Assembly (NCBI RefSeq): GCF_000739455.1
Contig: NZ_CP009211.1
Location: 1,375,458-1,439,457 of the forward strand
Length of the DNA stretch: 64,000 bases
Direction: 5' to 3'
From: Corynebacterium imitans
GTDB lineage: Bacteria > Actinomycetota > Actinomycetes > Mycobacteriales > Mycobacteriaceae
In this document: in pieces, positions 9,690 to 19,181 of the stretch
Layout: the number at the start of each line of letters is the position of its first letter
Position numbering within the stretch: position 1 is the stretch's first letter
Program-made: the position numbers and the translations under genes
The notes under the pieces: model-generated
The model's database searches: none
Seen by the model: the letters and a program-made list of their open reading frames with translations, nothing else
What the model was told of the DNA's origin: nothing

Positions 9690-10084
9690 AAACTTCTCCT
9701 CCAAACAACACGCACCGCCCTCGCGGCGGCCTTACTTACTTCCACGTTGACGCGATCGTGCGCGGGGTGCGCACGCGGTCGCGTCCTTGAGGTGCCTTAG
9801 GGCCTGCGATACTAGTCGGATCGCGGGGCCGGAAAGTTCCCGTCGGCGCTACCGCATCTGGGAGCGCGGGCTGGATCTGCTCCGCCCGGCATCATTCCTT
9901 TGGTTGATGTTAGCCCTTGACCTGTCCACCTCCCAATCGGACACGCGCCGGAAAAGATGATGAGTGGAACACCGGTGGCGCTCGGCCGACTACACTGTGA
10001 CAGGCAAGCGCACAACCGGGCGGGTCTGCCCGCGTGAGCGCGCGTTTTGTATATAAACATCGCAACCGATTGAGTGAGGATACT
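9690..10084. other. Divergent ctaB/tkt intergenic region (395 bp)
   Basis: No gene is supported here. Candidate -10 boxes are TAGTAT for ctaB (complement 9809-9814) and TACACT for tkt (9991-9996); a TATATA/TATAAA stretch at 10050-10057 is a second option for tkt. An imperfect inverted repeat lies at 9749-9785 (outer arms GACGCGA/TCGCGTC, inner arms TGCGC/GCGCA), in the ctaB leader. All promoter calls are by eye. Confidence 0.4.
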
Positions 10085-12202
10085 GTGACACAGTCGACCC
10101 TGCCCCCGGAACTTCAAGCCATGACCGTCCGCAATTACCCGGACGATTGGACGGAGACCGACACCCGCGCGGTAGACACCGCCCGTATCCTCGCCGCCGA
10201 TGCGGTGGAGCACTGCGGCTCCGGCCACCCCGGTACCGCGATGTCGCTGGCTCCTTTGGCTTACACGCTGTACCAGCGCGTCATGCGCCTGGACCCCACC
10301 GATCCGAAGTGGGCGGGCCGTGACCGCTTCGTGCTTTCCAACGGGCACTCCTCGCTTACCCAGTACGTCCAGCTCTACCTGGGCGGCTTCGGGCTTGAGA
10401 TGGAAGACCTGAAGCAGCTGCGCACCTGGGGGGCAAAGACGCCGGGTCACCCCGAGTACAACCACACCGACCACGTCGAGATCACCACTGGCCCGCTCGG
10501 CCAGGGCCTGGCCTCTGCCGTCGGTATGGCAATGGCGGCGCGCCGCGAGCGCGGCCTGTTCGACCCGGATACCCCGGCGGGCGAGAGCCCGTTTGACCAC
10601 TACATCTACGTGGTTGCGGGCGACGGCTGCCTGCAGGAGGGCGTGACCTCCGAGGCCTGCTCCCTGGCGGGTACCCAGCAGCTGGGCAACCTGATCCTGT
10701 TCTGGGACGACAACCGGATTTCCATCGAAGACGACACGCAGATCGCGTTCACCGAGGACGTTATGGCCCGCTACGAGGCCTACGGTTGGCAGACGCTGAC
10801 GGTGGAGTCCGGCGAGGACGTCGCGGCCATCGAAGAGGCCGTGGAAAAGGCCAAGGCGGAGACGACCAAGCCGACGATCGTGCGCGTGAAGACCGTCATT
10901 GGCTTCCCCGCCCCCAACCTGCAGAACACGGGCGCAGCACACGGCGCTGCACTCGGTGCTGAGGAGATCAAGCTGGTCAAGGAAGCGCTCGGCTTTGACA
11001 CCGACGTGGACTTCCCGGAGGAAGACGAGGTCATCGCGCACACCCGCAAGCTTGGTGAGCGCGCAGCAGCCGTCCGCAGCGAGTGGCAGCAGCGCTTCGA
11101 CGCGTGGGCGGAAAAGTACCCCGAAAACAAGGCACTGTTCGACCGCCTGACGGCGCGCGAGCTGCCGGACGGCTGGAAGGACGAGTTCCCCACCTGGGAG
11201 CCCGACGCCAAGGGCGTGGCTACCCGCAAGGCTTCTGCAGCGGCGATCCAGGCCGCGGCGGCTGCCCTGCCGGAGCTGTGGGGCGGTTCCGCCGACCTCG
11301 CTGGCTCCAACAACACACTGATCAACGGCGCTCCGTCCTTTGGCCCGGAGTCGATCACCACGGAGATGTTCACCGCAGAGCCTTACGGCCGCAACCTGCA
11401 CTTCGGTATCCGCGAGCACGCGATGGGCGCGATCATGAACGGCATCGCCCTCCACGGCGGCACCCGCGTCTACGGCGGCACCTTCCTCATCTTCTCCGAG
11501 TACCTCTACCCCGCCATCCGCGTCGCCGCGCTGTCTGGCATTGACGGCTACTACGTGTTCACCCACGACTCGATCGGGCTCGGCGAGGATGGCCCGACCC
11601 ACCAGCCGGTCGAGACGCTCACCGCGCTGCGCGCCATCCCGGACTTGGCAGTGATCCGCCCGGCCGATGCGAACGAGACCTCCGCCGCGTGGATCGCCGC
11701 ACTCGAGGGCCGTGAGCAGCCGAAGGCACTTGCTCTGTCGCGCCAGAACCTGCCGGTGCTCGCGGGCACCAAGGAGAAGGCCTTCGAGGGAGTGTCCAAG
11801 GGCGGCTATGTGCTTGTCGACGGGGCGAAGTCCACCCCCGACGTCATCCTCATCGCCTCCGGCTCCGAGGTCCAGTACGCCGTCGAGGCAGCGAAGCTCC
11901 TGGCCGAGGACAACGTGTCGGCCCGCGTGGTCTCCATGCCGTCGATTGACTGGTTCCTGGAGCAGTCCGAGGAGTACCAGGAGGAGATCCTCCCGCGCGC
12001 GGTCAAGGCGCGCGTGTCCGTCGAGGCAGGCACGGCGATGCCGTGGCACCGCTTCACCGGCGATCACGGCCGCAACGTCTCCCTTGAGCACTTCGGTGCC
12101 TCCGCCCCGGGCGCGGAGCTCTTCGAGCGCTTCGGGTTTACCACCGAGCACGTTGTCGAGGCGGCGCGCGACTCGCTTGAATCTGTTGCAGCGCAAAACT
12201 AA
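10085..12202 (+). CDS. tkt: Transketolase
   Basis: Transketolase moves two-carbon units between pentose and glycolytic sugar phosphates using thiamine diphosphate. The product is 705 residues. The cofactor motif begins GDGCLQEGVTSEACSLAGTQ near residue 180, and conserved stretches GHSSLTQY, GPLGQGLASAVGMA, TRKASAAA and HDSIGLGEDGPTHQPVE are present. I chose GTG at 10085 (VTQSTLPPELQAMTVRNY), which follows GAGGA and matches the family N-terminus; an upstream ATG in frame adds 17 odd residues. First gene of the pentose phosphate cluster. Confidence 0.97.
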   Translation: MTQSTLPPELQAMTVRNYPDDWTETDTRAVDTARILAADAVEHCGSGHPGTAMSLAPLAYTLYQRVMRLDPTDPKWAGRDRFVLSNGHSSLTQYVQLYLGGFGLEMEDLKQLRTWGAKTPGHPEYNHTDHVEITTGPLGQGLASAVGMAMAARRERGLFDPDTPAGESPFDHYIYVVAGDGCLQEGVTSEACSLAGTQQLGNLILFWDDNRISIEDDTQIAFTEDVMARYEAYGWQTLTVESGEDVAAIEEAVEKAKAETTKPTIVRVKTVIGFPAPNLQNTGAAHGAALGAEEIKLVKEALGFDTDVDFPEEDEVIAHTRKLGERAAAVRSEWQQRFDAWAEKYPENKALFDRLTARELPDGWKDEFPTWEPDAKGVATRKASAAAIQAAAAALPELWGGSADLAGSNNTLINGAPSFGPESITTEMFTAEPYGRNLHFGIREHAMGAIMNGIALHGGTRVYGGTFLIFSEYLYPAIRVAALSGIDGYYVFTHDSIGLGEDGPTHQPVETLTALRAIPDLAVIRPADANETSAAWIAALEGREQPKALALSRQNLPVLAGTKEKAFEGVSKGGYVLVDGAKSTPDVILIASGSEVQYAVEAAKLLAEDNVSARVVSMPSIDWFLEQSEEYQEEILPRAVKARVSVEAGTAMPWHRFTGDHGRNVSLEHFGASAPGAELFERFGFTTEHVVEAARDSLESVAAQN

Positions 12203-12215
12203 CCGCGGCAGGTAG

Positions 12216-12242
12216 AAAGGGGCTGGGACACCAGCCCCTTTT
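12216..12242 (+). terminator. Strong hairpin between tkt and tal
   Basis: An 11-bp perfect stem (12216-12226 with 12231-12241, AAAGGGGCTGG / CCAGCCCCTTT) with a GACA loop, followed by TGT. It has the shape of an intrinsic terminator with a short T-run and sits between tkt and tal, which are otherwise in one operon. It probably reduces rather than abolishes read-through. Confidence 0.75.
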
Positions 12243-12270
12243 GTCGCCCCAACCACGAAAGGCACACGAC

Positions 12271-13401
12271 ATGGCACACGAGAACAACAACGGCAAGCAC
12301 GCAATGGTCGCGACCAACCGGATCTACGACATCGGGACCTCCGTGTGGCTCGATGACCTCTCCCGCGACCTGCTGCACGGCACCGAGAACTTCGACCTGT
12401 TCCTGCTGGAGCGCAACATCTTAGGCATTACCACCAACCCGGCGATCTTCTCGGCGGCGATTAGCGCCGGCGGCGACTACGACCGCCAGCTTGAAGAACT
12501 CCGCGAGGAGAACGTCACCGCAGAGGAAGCCGTCTACCGCATGAGCATCCGTGACGTGCAGGAAGCATGCGACGTACTCGCCGGGGTCTACCAGGACACG
12601 CACGGCCGCGACGGGCGCGTTTCCATCGAAGTGGATCCCCGCTACGCACACGATGAGGAGAAGACGATCAACCAGGCGCGCGAGCTGTGGAAGCAGGTCG
12701 CCCGCCCGAATGCGATGATCAAGATCCCGGCTACCGACGAATCGCTGCCTGCGATCACCACCGCACTGTCCGAAGGCATCAGCGTGAACGTCACACTGAT
12801 TTTCTCCGTGGAGCGCTACAAGCAGGTCATCGACGCCTACAAAAAGGGCCTTAAGCTCGCCGCTCAGCAGGGGCGCGACCTTGAAGAGATCCACTCTGTG
12901 GCTTCCTTCTTCGTGTCCCGCATGGACGTCGAAGTGGACAAGCGGCTGGAAACCATTGGCACGCCGGAGGCGCTCGCGCTGCGCGGCAAGGCAGGTATCG
13001 CCAACGCGCGCCTGGCCTACCACCTGTTCCTGGACTCCTTCAACGACGTCGATGAGCTGCCGCCGCGCGCGAACAAGCAGCGACCGCTGTGGGCCTCGAC
13101 GGGCGTGAAGAACCCCGAGTACCCGCAGAACATGTACGTGGTCGAGCTCGCGGGCCCAGACACGGTCAACACGATGCCGATGGACACCATCAACGTGGTC
13201 AACGAGATGGACCAGCTCAAGGGTGACACCTTGACCTACGCCGACGAGAAGGCCCGCGAAGTGTTTGCCGGGCTGGAGAAGGTCGGCATCGACTTGGACG
13301 ATGTTGTGGCAGTCCTCGAGCGCGAGGGCGTGGAGAAGTTTGTCACGGCGTGGCAGGAGCTGCTTGACTCCACTGAGGAAAAGCTCAACGCGGCGAAGTA
13401 A
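12271..13401 (+). CDS. tal: Transaldolase
   Basis: Transaldolase transfers dihydroxyacetone units between sugar phosphates in the non-oxidative pentose phosphate pathway. The 376-residue product carries the Schiff-base lysine motif AMIKIPATDESLPAI near residue 150 and other family stretches (GITTNPAIFSAAI, VNVTLIFSVERY, ASFFVSRMDVEVDK). ATG at 12271 follows GAAAGG; an upstream in-frame ATG falls in the terminator region. The next gene, zwf, starts 16 bases after its stop. Confidence 0.97.
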   Translation: MAHENNNGKHAMVATNRIYDIGTSVWLDDLSRDLLHGTENFDLFLLERNILGITTNPAIFSAAISAGGDYDRQLEELREENVTAEEAVYRMSIRDVQEACDVLAGVYQDTHGRDGRVSIEVDPRYAHDEEKTINQARELWKQVARPNAMIKIPATDESLPAITTALSEGISVNVTLIFSVERYKQVIDAYKKGLKLAAQQGRDLEEIHSVASFFVSRMDVEVDKRLETIGTPEALALRGKAGIANARLAYHLFLDSFNDVDELPPRANKQRPLWASTGVKNPEYPQNMYVVELAGPDTVNTMPMDTINVVNEMDQLKGDTLTYADEKAREVFAGLEKVGIDLDDVVAVLEREGVEKFVTAWQELLDSTEEKLNAAK

Positions 13402-13417
13402 AGGAGACGCGTCGAAG

Positions 13418-14965
13418 GTGAACGACGACAGGGAAGCACAGGTGCAGCGGGGCAATCCGCTGCGCTCGGCCGTCGATAAGCGATTGCCCCGTATTGCTGG
13501 CCCTTCCGGCCTGGTGATTTTCGGGGTAACCGGCGACTTGGCGCGCAAGAAGCTGCTGCCGGCGGTCTACGACCTGGCGAGCCGCGGCCTGCTGCCTGCA
13601 GGCTTTGCGCTCGTGGGGTTTGGCAGGCGTGACTGGTCAAAGGAGGAATTCCAGGACTACGTGCGCGAGGCTGTGCAAGCGCGCGCCCGCACCGAGTTTG
13701 ACCAAAACGTGTGGGACCGGCTAGCCGACGGGATGCATTTCGTCACCGGCGCATTCGACGACGATGCCGCCTTCGATGCCCTTGCCTCGACCCTGGCCGA
13801 GGCGGATCGCCGGCAGGGTGTTCACGGGAACTGGGCTTTCTACCTCTCGGTGCCCCCTGAGCGCTTCGCGGGTGTGGTGCACCAGCTCGACCGCTGCGGC
13901 ATGGCCAAGCCTGCCGAAGGTCAGTGGCGCCGCGTGATCATCGAGAAGCCTTTCGGGCACGACCTGGCTTCAGCGCAGGAGCTGAACAAGGTGGTCAACA
14001 CGGTCTTCCCGGAGCACGCGGTGTTCCGCATCGACCACTACCTGGGCAAAGAGACCGTGCAGAACATCTTGGCGCTGCGCTTTTCTAACCAGCTCTTTGA
14101 GCCCATTTGGAACGCCAACTTCATCGACCACGTGCAGATCACCATGGCCGAGGACATCGGGCTTGGTGGCCGTGCGGGCTATTACGACGGCATTGGTGCC
14201 GCCCGCGACGTGATCCAGAACCACCTGATCCAGCTGCTCGCGCTCGTGGCGATGGAGGAGCCGACTTCGTTTTCCCCGCGCCAACTGCGCGCCGAGAAAC
14301 TCAAGGTGCTGCGCGCGACCTCCCCCACCGGCCCCTTTTCTGAAACGACCGCCCGCGGCCAGTACACCGCAGGCCTGCAAGGGTCTGTGCCCGTGGTGGG
14401 GTTGCGCGAGGAAGAAGGCTTCGATCCGGACTCAAAGACGGAGACCTTCGCCGCCTGCACGTTGGAGATCAACTCGCGGCGCTGGGCCGGCGTGCCTTTC
14501 TACCTGCGCACCGGCAAGCGGCTCGGGCGGCGCGTGACCGAGATTGCGCTGGTGTTCAAGCGCCCGCCGTACCAGCCCTTCTACCCGGATCAGACGAACC
14601 TGCTGACCAACAACGCGGTGGTCATCCGCGTGCAGCCGGATGAGGGCGTGCTCATGCGCTTCGGCTCCAAGGTGCCGGGGGTGGGTCTGGAGGTGCGCGA
14701 TGTGAACATGGACTTCTCCTACTCCGAGGCGTTCACCGAGCAGTCGCCCGAGGCCTACGAACGTCTCATCCTCGACGCCCTGTTGGACGAGTCCAGCCTC
14801 TTCCCCACCAACTCCGAGGTTGAGCGTAGCTGGGAGATCCTCGACCCGATCCTGGAGTATTGGGACGAGCACGGCGAGCCCGACGAGTACGAGGCCGGTA
14901 CCTGGGGCCCGGCGTCCGCCGACCGCATGCTGGAAAAAGACGGCCGCACCTGGCGTCGCCCCTAA
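13418..14965 (+). CDS. zwf: Glucose-6-phosphate 1-dehydrogenase
   Basis: Zwf oxidises glucose 6-phosphate to 6-phosphogluconolactone and makes NADPH. The 515-residue product has the nucleotide-binding motif GVTGDLARKKLLP near residue 30 and the catalytic stretch RIDHYLGKETVQN. I chose GTG at 13418 (VNDDREAQVQRGNP); AAGGAG overlaps the tal stop 11 bases upstream. In Corynebacterium the enzyme needs OpcA for full activity, and OpcA is encoded by the next gene. It contains one copy of the word CGTCGATAAGC (13471-13481). Confidence 0.97.
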   Translation: MNDDREAQVQRGNPLRSAVDKRLPRIAGPSGLVIFGVTGDLARKKLLPAVYDLASRGLLPAGFALVGFGRRDWSKEEFQDYVREAVQARARTEFDQNVWDRLADGMHFVTGAFDDDAAFDALASTLAEADRRQGVHGNWAFYLSVPPERFAGVVHQLDRCGMAKPAEGQWRRVIIEKPFGHDLASAQELNKVVNTVFPEHAVFRIDHYLGKETVQNILALRFSNQLFEPIWNANFIDHVQITMAEDIGLGGRAGYYDGIGAARDVIQNHLIQLLALVAMEEPTSFSPRQLRAEKLKVLRATSPTGPFSETTARGQYTAGLQGSVPVVGLREEEGFDPDSKTETFAACTLEINSRRWAGVPFYLRTGKRLGRRVTEIALVFKRPPYQPFYPDQTNLLTNNAVVIRVQPDEGVLMRFGSKVPGVGLEVRDVNMDFSYSEAFTEQSPEAYERLILDALLDESSLFPTNSEVERSWEILDPILEYWDEHGEPDEYEAGTWGPASADRMLEKDGRTWRRP

Positions 14966-14990
14966 ACGCTTCAAAGAAGGAAACTGCTTC

Positions 14991-16664
14991 GTGATTATTT
15001 CGCTGCCGGACACCACTACCCGCCAGATCGCAGGCGCGCTGCTCAAGGCGCAGGAGAACTTCTCCATGGCCACGGGCCGCGTGCTCACGCTGCTCGTCGC
15101 CGCGCCCGAAACTGAAGATTCGGAGGCGATCCTCGAGACGGTCCGCGCCGCCACCAGGGAGAACCCGGCCCGCGTGATCGTGCTGCTGCTTGGCGACGCC
15201 TCCGCGCCCACCAGCATGAACGCCGACCTCATCATCGCCGCGCACTCCGGTGCCTCCGAGATGGTGGTCATGCGGCTCTTCGGCGAACTCACCGACCACC
15301 TCGACGCGGTGGTCACTCCCCTGCTCCTTCCAGACACCCCGATCGTGGCGTGGTGGCCCGGGCGGGCACCCGCGAAGCCGGTGGCCTCGCAACTCGGCGC
15401 GATCGCGCAGCGGCGCATCACCAACGCGCGTGCCGACGACTCCGCGGAACCTTTGCGCACCCTCGTCGAGGGCTACCACCCTGGTGACTCGGACATGGCA
15501 TGGTCTCGCATCACGCCCTGGCGCGGGGTCGTCGCCTCCGCCTTGGACCGCTACGCGGATGATCCGGTGCAGTCGGTCTCCATCGCCGGCGACCCTGCCG
15601 ACCCCGCTGTCCTGCTGGCGGCCGGGTGGCTCGCGGCCTGCCTCGATGTGGAGGTCACCCGCTCTCCCATTGCGCAGCCGCGCAAGGGCGTGCCTGTTGA
15701 GCACCTGGCGCTGCACTGCGAGAAGGGCGATATCACCGTCGACGTGCTTGACGCGCACACCGCGCGCGTGGCGGTCCCCGGCAGCCCCGCCTCGCATGTC
15801 GCGCTCGGCGCGCGCTCGGACGCGTCCTGCCTGGCCGAGGAGCTGCGCCATTTGGACGACGACGTCACCTACGCCCGGGCACTGCAGGCCACCACGCTGG
15901 TGCGCGAGGCAGACACCGCGCCCGCGCACGTGGTTGACGTGGTGCGCGTTGCTGACCGGCCCGCGCTCGTCGACGCCGCGGCTGACCGGTTGCTTGCACT
16001 CCTCGCTGCAATCCAAGCCGATGCTGCCGGCGGACTGCACGGCGACGGTGTCCCCCGCGTCGTGCTGACCGGCGGCACCGCCGGCATCGAGTTGCTCGCG
16101 AAGCTTGCCGAGCGCGCAGAAAGCAGCGATGTGGACGTCGCGCGCATCGAGTTCTTCTTCGGCGACGAGCGCAACGTGCCCGCAACCCACCCGGACTCCA
16201 ACGAGGGCCAGGCGCGCGAGGCGCTGCTCGACCCGCTTAGCGTGCCGGCCGAGCGCATCCACGGTTGGGGCCTCGACGGTGGCGAGATGGACGAGGCGGT
16301 TGCCGCATACGAGCGCGCGCTCGACGAGTACGCACCGCGCGGCTTTGACCTCCACCTGCTGGGTATGGGCGGCGAGGGACACATCAACTCCCTGTTCCCC
16401 GACACGGACGCGGTGCGCGAGTCTCGCGCGCGGGCCATTGCTGTGACCGACTCCCCGAAGCCGCCTGCGGAGCGCGCCACGCTCACCCTGCCCGCGGTGC
16501 GCGGCTCCGAGCGCGTGTGGTTGCTTGTCTCCGGTGCGGAGAAAGCCGAGGCCGCAGGCCACGTTGCCCGTGGAGCGTCGCCCGAGGACTGGCCCGCAGC
16601 AGGTGCGCGCGGCAGCCACGAGACGGTGCTGTTCGTCTCCGAGGATGCCGCAGGCGCACTGTAG
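14991..16664 (+). CDS. opcA-pgl: OpcA / 6-phosphogluconolactonase fusion protein
   Basis: A single 557-residue reading frame joins two proteins that are separate in C. glutamicum. Residues 1 to about 305 are OpcA, the allosteric assembly/redox partner of Zwf (IISLPDTTTRQIAGALL at the start, LLLPDTPIVAWWPG, SEELRHLDDD-like LAEELRHLDDD near the end). Residues from about 314 are 6-phosphogluconolactonase, with FFGDERNVPATHPDSN near 387 and LLGMGGEGHINSLFP near 456. The linker is short (LVREADTAPAHVVDVV). No stop codon occurs between the domains, and no ribosome binding site precedes the in-frame GTG at 15930 where Pgl would otherwise begin. The main start is GTG 14991 behind AGAAGGAA. Joining Zwf's partner to the next enzyme of the pathway would keep the lactone step beside Zwf; that is inference. 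A lost stop through assembly error is the main alternative. Confidence 0.88.
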   Translation: MIISLPDTTTRQIAGALLKAQENFSMATGRVLTLLVAAPETEDSEAILETVRAATRENPARVIVLLLGDASAPTSMNADLIIAAHSGASEMVVMRLFGELTDHLDAVVTPLLLPDTPIVAWWPGRAPAKPVASQLGAIAQRRITNARADDSAEPLRTLVEGYHPGDSDMAWSRITPWRGVVASALDRYADDPVQSVSIAGDPADPAVLLAAGWLAACLDVEVTRSPIAQPRKGVPVEHLALHCEKGDITVDVLDAHTARVAVPGSPASHVALGARSDASCLAEELRHLDDDVTYARALQATTLVREADTAPAHVVDVVRVADRPALVDAAADRLLALLAAIQADAAGGLHGDGVPRVVLTGGTAGIELLAKLAERAESSDVDVARIEFFFGDERNVPATHPDSNEGQAREALLDPLSVPAERIHGWGLDGGEMDEAVAAYERALDEYAPRGFDLHLLGMGGEGHINSLFPDTDAVRESRARAIAVTDSPKPPAERATLTLPAVRGSERVWLLVSGAEKAEAAGHVARGASPEDWPAAGARGSHETVLFVSEDAAGAL

Positions 16665-16685
16665 CGCTGGCCCCAAAACGCATTA

Positions 16686-16713
16686 AGCCCCTCCCAGCTA
16701 ACTGGGAGGGGCT
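16686..16713. terminator. Bidirectional terminator between opcA-pgl and secG
   Basis: A 12-bp perfect stem (16686-16697 with 16702-16713; AGCCCCTCCCAG / CTGGGAGGGGCT) with loop CTAA lies between two converging genes. A T-rich tail (CTATGTTTT) follows on the + side and TTAATG on the - side. Confidence 0.8.
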
Positions 16714-16730
16714 CTATGTTTTGGAAATCT

Positions 16731-16967
16731 CTACGCGGCGTAGGTCTGCATCAGGTTCAGCGCGATGATGCACGCGATCCAGATCAGGCAGATCACGATG
16801 GTGTAGCGGTCCAGGTTCTTCTCCACGATGGTGGAGCCGGACAGGTTGGACTGCACGCCGCCGCCGAAGAGGCTCGACAGGCCGCCGCCTTTACCCTTGT
16901 GGAGCAGGACGAACACGGTCGCAAGCACCGATGCGATTACGAGCACGATCTCCAGAGCCAACGTCAT
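16731..16967 (-). CDS. secG: Preprotein translocase subunit SecG
   Basis: SecG is the small third subunit of the SecYEG protein export channel. The 78-residue product has two membrane helices (about residues 3-22 and 55-73) joined by the family's glycine-rich loop KGKGGGLSSLFGGGVQSNLSGS. It is the last gene of the gap-pgk-tpiA-secG cluster, a usual place in actinobacteria. A 115-base gap containing a stable hairpin separates it from tpiA, so it may also have its own promoter. Confidence 0.95.
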   Translation of the reverse strand: MTLALEIVLVIASVLATVFVLLHKGKGGGLSSLFGGGVQSNLSGSTIVEKNLDRYTIVICLIWIACIIALNLMQTYAA

Positions 16968-17048
16968 GTGGGGCGATCCTCCACTTTCACTTTGGGGAAT
17001 AATTGTTCAACCTGCATTAGCCTACACCATCACCGCGCAAAGCCTTAC

Positions 17049-17077
17049 GGCGGACACACGACGCGCGCGTGTCCGCC
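17049..17077 (-). terminator. Hairpin just after tpiA
   Basis: Nine perfect base pairs (17049-17057 with 17069-17077; GGCGGACAC / GTGTCCGCC) and an 11-base loop begin 6 bases after the tpiA stop. The T-run is poor, so it may be a weak terminator or an mRNA 3' end that lowers secG expression relative to tpiA. Confidence 0.5.
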
Positions 17078-17082
17078 CGGCG

Positions 17083-17865
17083 CTAAGCGACGGCGTTAGC
17101 GGCCGCGGCTGCCAGCTTGGCAAAGTCCTCGCCCTTCAGCGAGGCACCGCCGACCAGGCCGCCGTCGACGTCCGGCTGGCCGACGATCTCGGCGACGGTC
17201 TCGGTCTTGACGGAGCCGCCGTAGAGGATGCGGATGCCGTCGGCCGTCGCATCGTCGGCAAGCTCGCGGACGAGCTCACGGATCGCGTGGCAGACTTCCT
17301 GCGCGTCCTCTGCGGAGGCGACCTTGCCGGTGCCGATGGCCCACACCGGCTCGTAAGCGATGACGGTGCGGTTGAGCTCCTCGGTGCTTAAGCCGGCCAG
17401 GGAGGCACGGGTCTGCTCCTCCACGAAGCTGACGTGCTTGCCCTCCTCGCGGACCTCCAGCGGCTCACCTACGCACACGATCGGCGAGATGCCGTGTGCA
17501 AGCGCCTTCTTCGCCTTCGCGGCGACCAACTCGTCGCTCTCGTTGTGGTATTGGCGGCGCTCGGAGTGGCCGACGACGACCCAGGTGCAGCCCAGCTTTT
17601 CCAGCATAGCGGCGGAAATCTCGCCGGTGTACGCGCCATTGTCGTGCTCGGACACATCCTGCGCGCCGTAGGTGATCTGCAGCTTGTCCCCCTCCACGAG
17701 CGTCTGGATCGAGCGCAGGTCCGTGAACGGGACGGTCAGCGCAACGTCAACAAGCTCGTAGCCATCCTTCGGGAAAGCAAAGGCGAGCTTCTGAGCGCTG
17801 GAGATGGCCTCAAGGTGGTCAAGGTTCATCTTCCAGTTGCCGGCAATAAGTGGCTTGCGTGCCAT
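17083..17865 (-). CDS. tpiA: Triosephosphate isomerase
   Basis: Interconverts dihydroxyacetone phosphate and glyceraldehyde 3-phosphate. The 260-residue product shows the catalytic Lys in GNWKMN (residue 12), the catalytic His in [14 protein letters not shown], the catalytic Glu in [12 protein letters not shown] and the phosphate loop GGLVGGASL. Start ATG at 17865. It lies 39 bases downstream of pgk in the glycolytic cluster. Confidence 0.98.
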   Translation of the reverse strand: MARKPLIAGNWKMNLDHLEAISSAQKLAFAFPKDGYELVDVALTVPFTDLRSIQTLVEGDKLQITYGAQDVSEHDNGAYTGEISAAMLEKLGCTWVVVGHSERRQYHNESDELVAAKAKKALAHGISPIVCVGEPLEVREEGKHVSFVEEQTRASLAGLSTEELNRTVIAYEPVWAIGTGKVASAEDAQEVCHAIRELVRELADDATADGIRILYGGSVKTETVAEIVGQPDVDGGLVGGASLKGEDFAKLAAAAANAVA

Positions 17866-17904
17866 AAGTGTGTGTTCCTCTCTTCTAGGTACCGGTGACC
17901 GCGA

Positions 17905-19122
17905 CTACTTGGACAGGACGACGGCGCCGGGCAGCTCCTTGCCCTCGATGAGCTCGAGGGAGGCACCGCCGCCGGTGGAGATGTGGGAGAACCCATCCTC
18001 ATCCAGGCCGAGGGTGCGCACAGACGCCGCGGAGTCGCCACCGCCGACGACGGTGAAGGAGTCGTTGTTCTTCGTTGCAGCAATCATGGCCTCGGCGACA
18101 GCCTTGGTGCCGTCAGCGAACTGCGGGAACTCGAACACGCCCATCGGGCCGTTCCAGAACACGGTCTTGGAATCCTCGATGGCAGCAGCGTAGAGCTTCG
18201 CGGTCTCCGGACCGATGTCCAGCGACAGCCAGCCCTCCGGGATACCGTCCAGATCGACGGTCTCCTTCGCCGCGTCCTTGTCAAACTTCTCCGCAACGGC
18301 AAGGTCGATTGGGAGGACGAGCTTGTCCCCGTAACGCTCGATAAGCTCCTTGCAGGTGGCAATCATGTCTTCCTGCAGCAGGGAGTTCTGCACGTTGTGC
18401 CCCTGTGCCGCGAGGAAGGTGTAGCACATGCCGCCACCGATGACGACCTTGTCGGCCTTTGCAGCCAGCGCCTCAATCACGCCGAGCTTGTCCGAGACCT
18501 TGGACCCGCCGAGGACGACAACGTAGGGGTGCTCCGGGGCATCCTTGACCGCCGACAGCGTGGAGACCTCCTTCTCCACCAGGTAGCCGGCGTAGGCCGG
18601 CAGCTTCTTCGCAATGTCGTAGACCGAGGCCTGCGCGCGGTGGACCACACCGAAGCCGTCGGACACGAAGGCGCCGTTGTCTGCGGCCAGGTCGGCCAGC
18701 TCAGCTGCGAACTCCTCGCGCTCCGCCTCATCCTTGGAGGTCTCGCGCGGGTCGAAGCGGACGTTTTCCAGCAGCAGGATCTCGCCCTCAGTCAAGCCGT
18801 TGGCGCGCTCGTGCGCATCCTCGCCAGAGACGTCGCCTGCGAGCGCGACGAACTGGCCCAGGCGCTCGGACAGCGCCTCCGCCACCGGCTGGAGCGAGAA
18901 GGCAGGGTTAACCTCGCCCTTCGGGCGGCCCAGGTGCGCCATCGCGATCACCTTCGCGCCGCCGTAAAGCAGGGCGCGCAGAGTGGGCAGGGAGGCGTCG
19001 ATGCGACCGGCATCGGTGATGTTGCCGTCCTCATCCAGCGGGACGTTGAAGTCGGATCGGACGATGACGTGGCGGCCGTCCACGCCCTCGTCGAGAAGCT
19101 GCTGCAGTGTTTGCGTAGTCAT
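17905..19122 (-). CDS. pgk: Phosphoglycerate kinase
   Basis: Makes ATP and 3-phosphoglycerate from 1,3-bisphosphoglycerate. The 405-residue product has the N-terminal signature [22 protein letters not shown] and the nucleotide-binding [10 protein letters not shown] chose ATG at 19122 ([10 protein letters not shown]) because AAGGAG precedes it; longer frames add 32 residues unlike the family. It follows gap after a 115-base spacer with a hairpin. Confidence 0.98.
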   Translation of the reverse strand: MTTQTLQQLLDEGVDGRHVIVRSDFNVPLDEDGNITDAGRIDASLPTLRALLYGGAKVIAMAHLGRPKGEVNPAFSLQPVAEALSERLGQFVALAGDVSGEDAHERANGLTEGEILLLENVRFDPRETSKDEAEREEFAAELADLAADNGAFVSDGFGVVHRAQASVYDIAKKLPAYAGYLVEKEVSTLSAVKDAPEHPYVVVLGGSKVSDKLGVIEALAAKADKVVIGGGMCYTFLAAQGHNVQNSLLQEDMIATCKELIERYGDKLVLPIDLAVAEKFDKDAAKETVDLDGIPEGWLSLDIGPETAKLYAAAIEDSKTVFWNGPMGVFEFPQFADGTKAVAEAMIAATKNNDSFTVVGGGDSAASVRTLGLDEDGFSHISTGGGASLELIEGKELPGAVVLSK

Positions 19123-19181
19123 CGGTGATTGCTCCTTGATAAGTGTGTCTACGCGGGACATGATACGCAGTTTTACGCCAA

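Noticed and set aside
9812..12304. An 830-residue open frame antisense to tkt
   Set aside because: It is the mirror of tkt caused by GC-rich third positions; the product is low-complexity Arg/Gly/Val-rich and resembles no family.
15930..16664. A separate pgl gene starting at GTG 15930
   Set aside because: No stop separates it from opcA and no ribosome binding site precedes it; recorded as a fusion, though internal initiation cannot be excluded.
14766..16676. A 636-residue open frame antisense to opcA-pgl
   Set aside because: Same cause; no start context, and the + strand frame has two recognisable domains.
17014..17034. DtxR-like iron box upstream of secG (TTAGCCTA core)
   Set aside because: Only one half resembles the consensus and secG is not a known iron-regulated gene.
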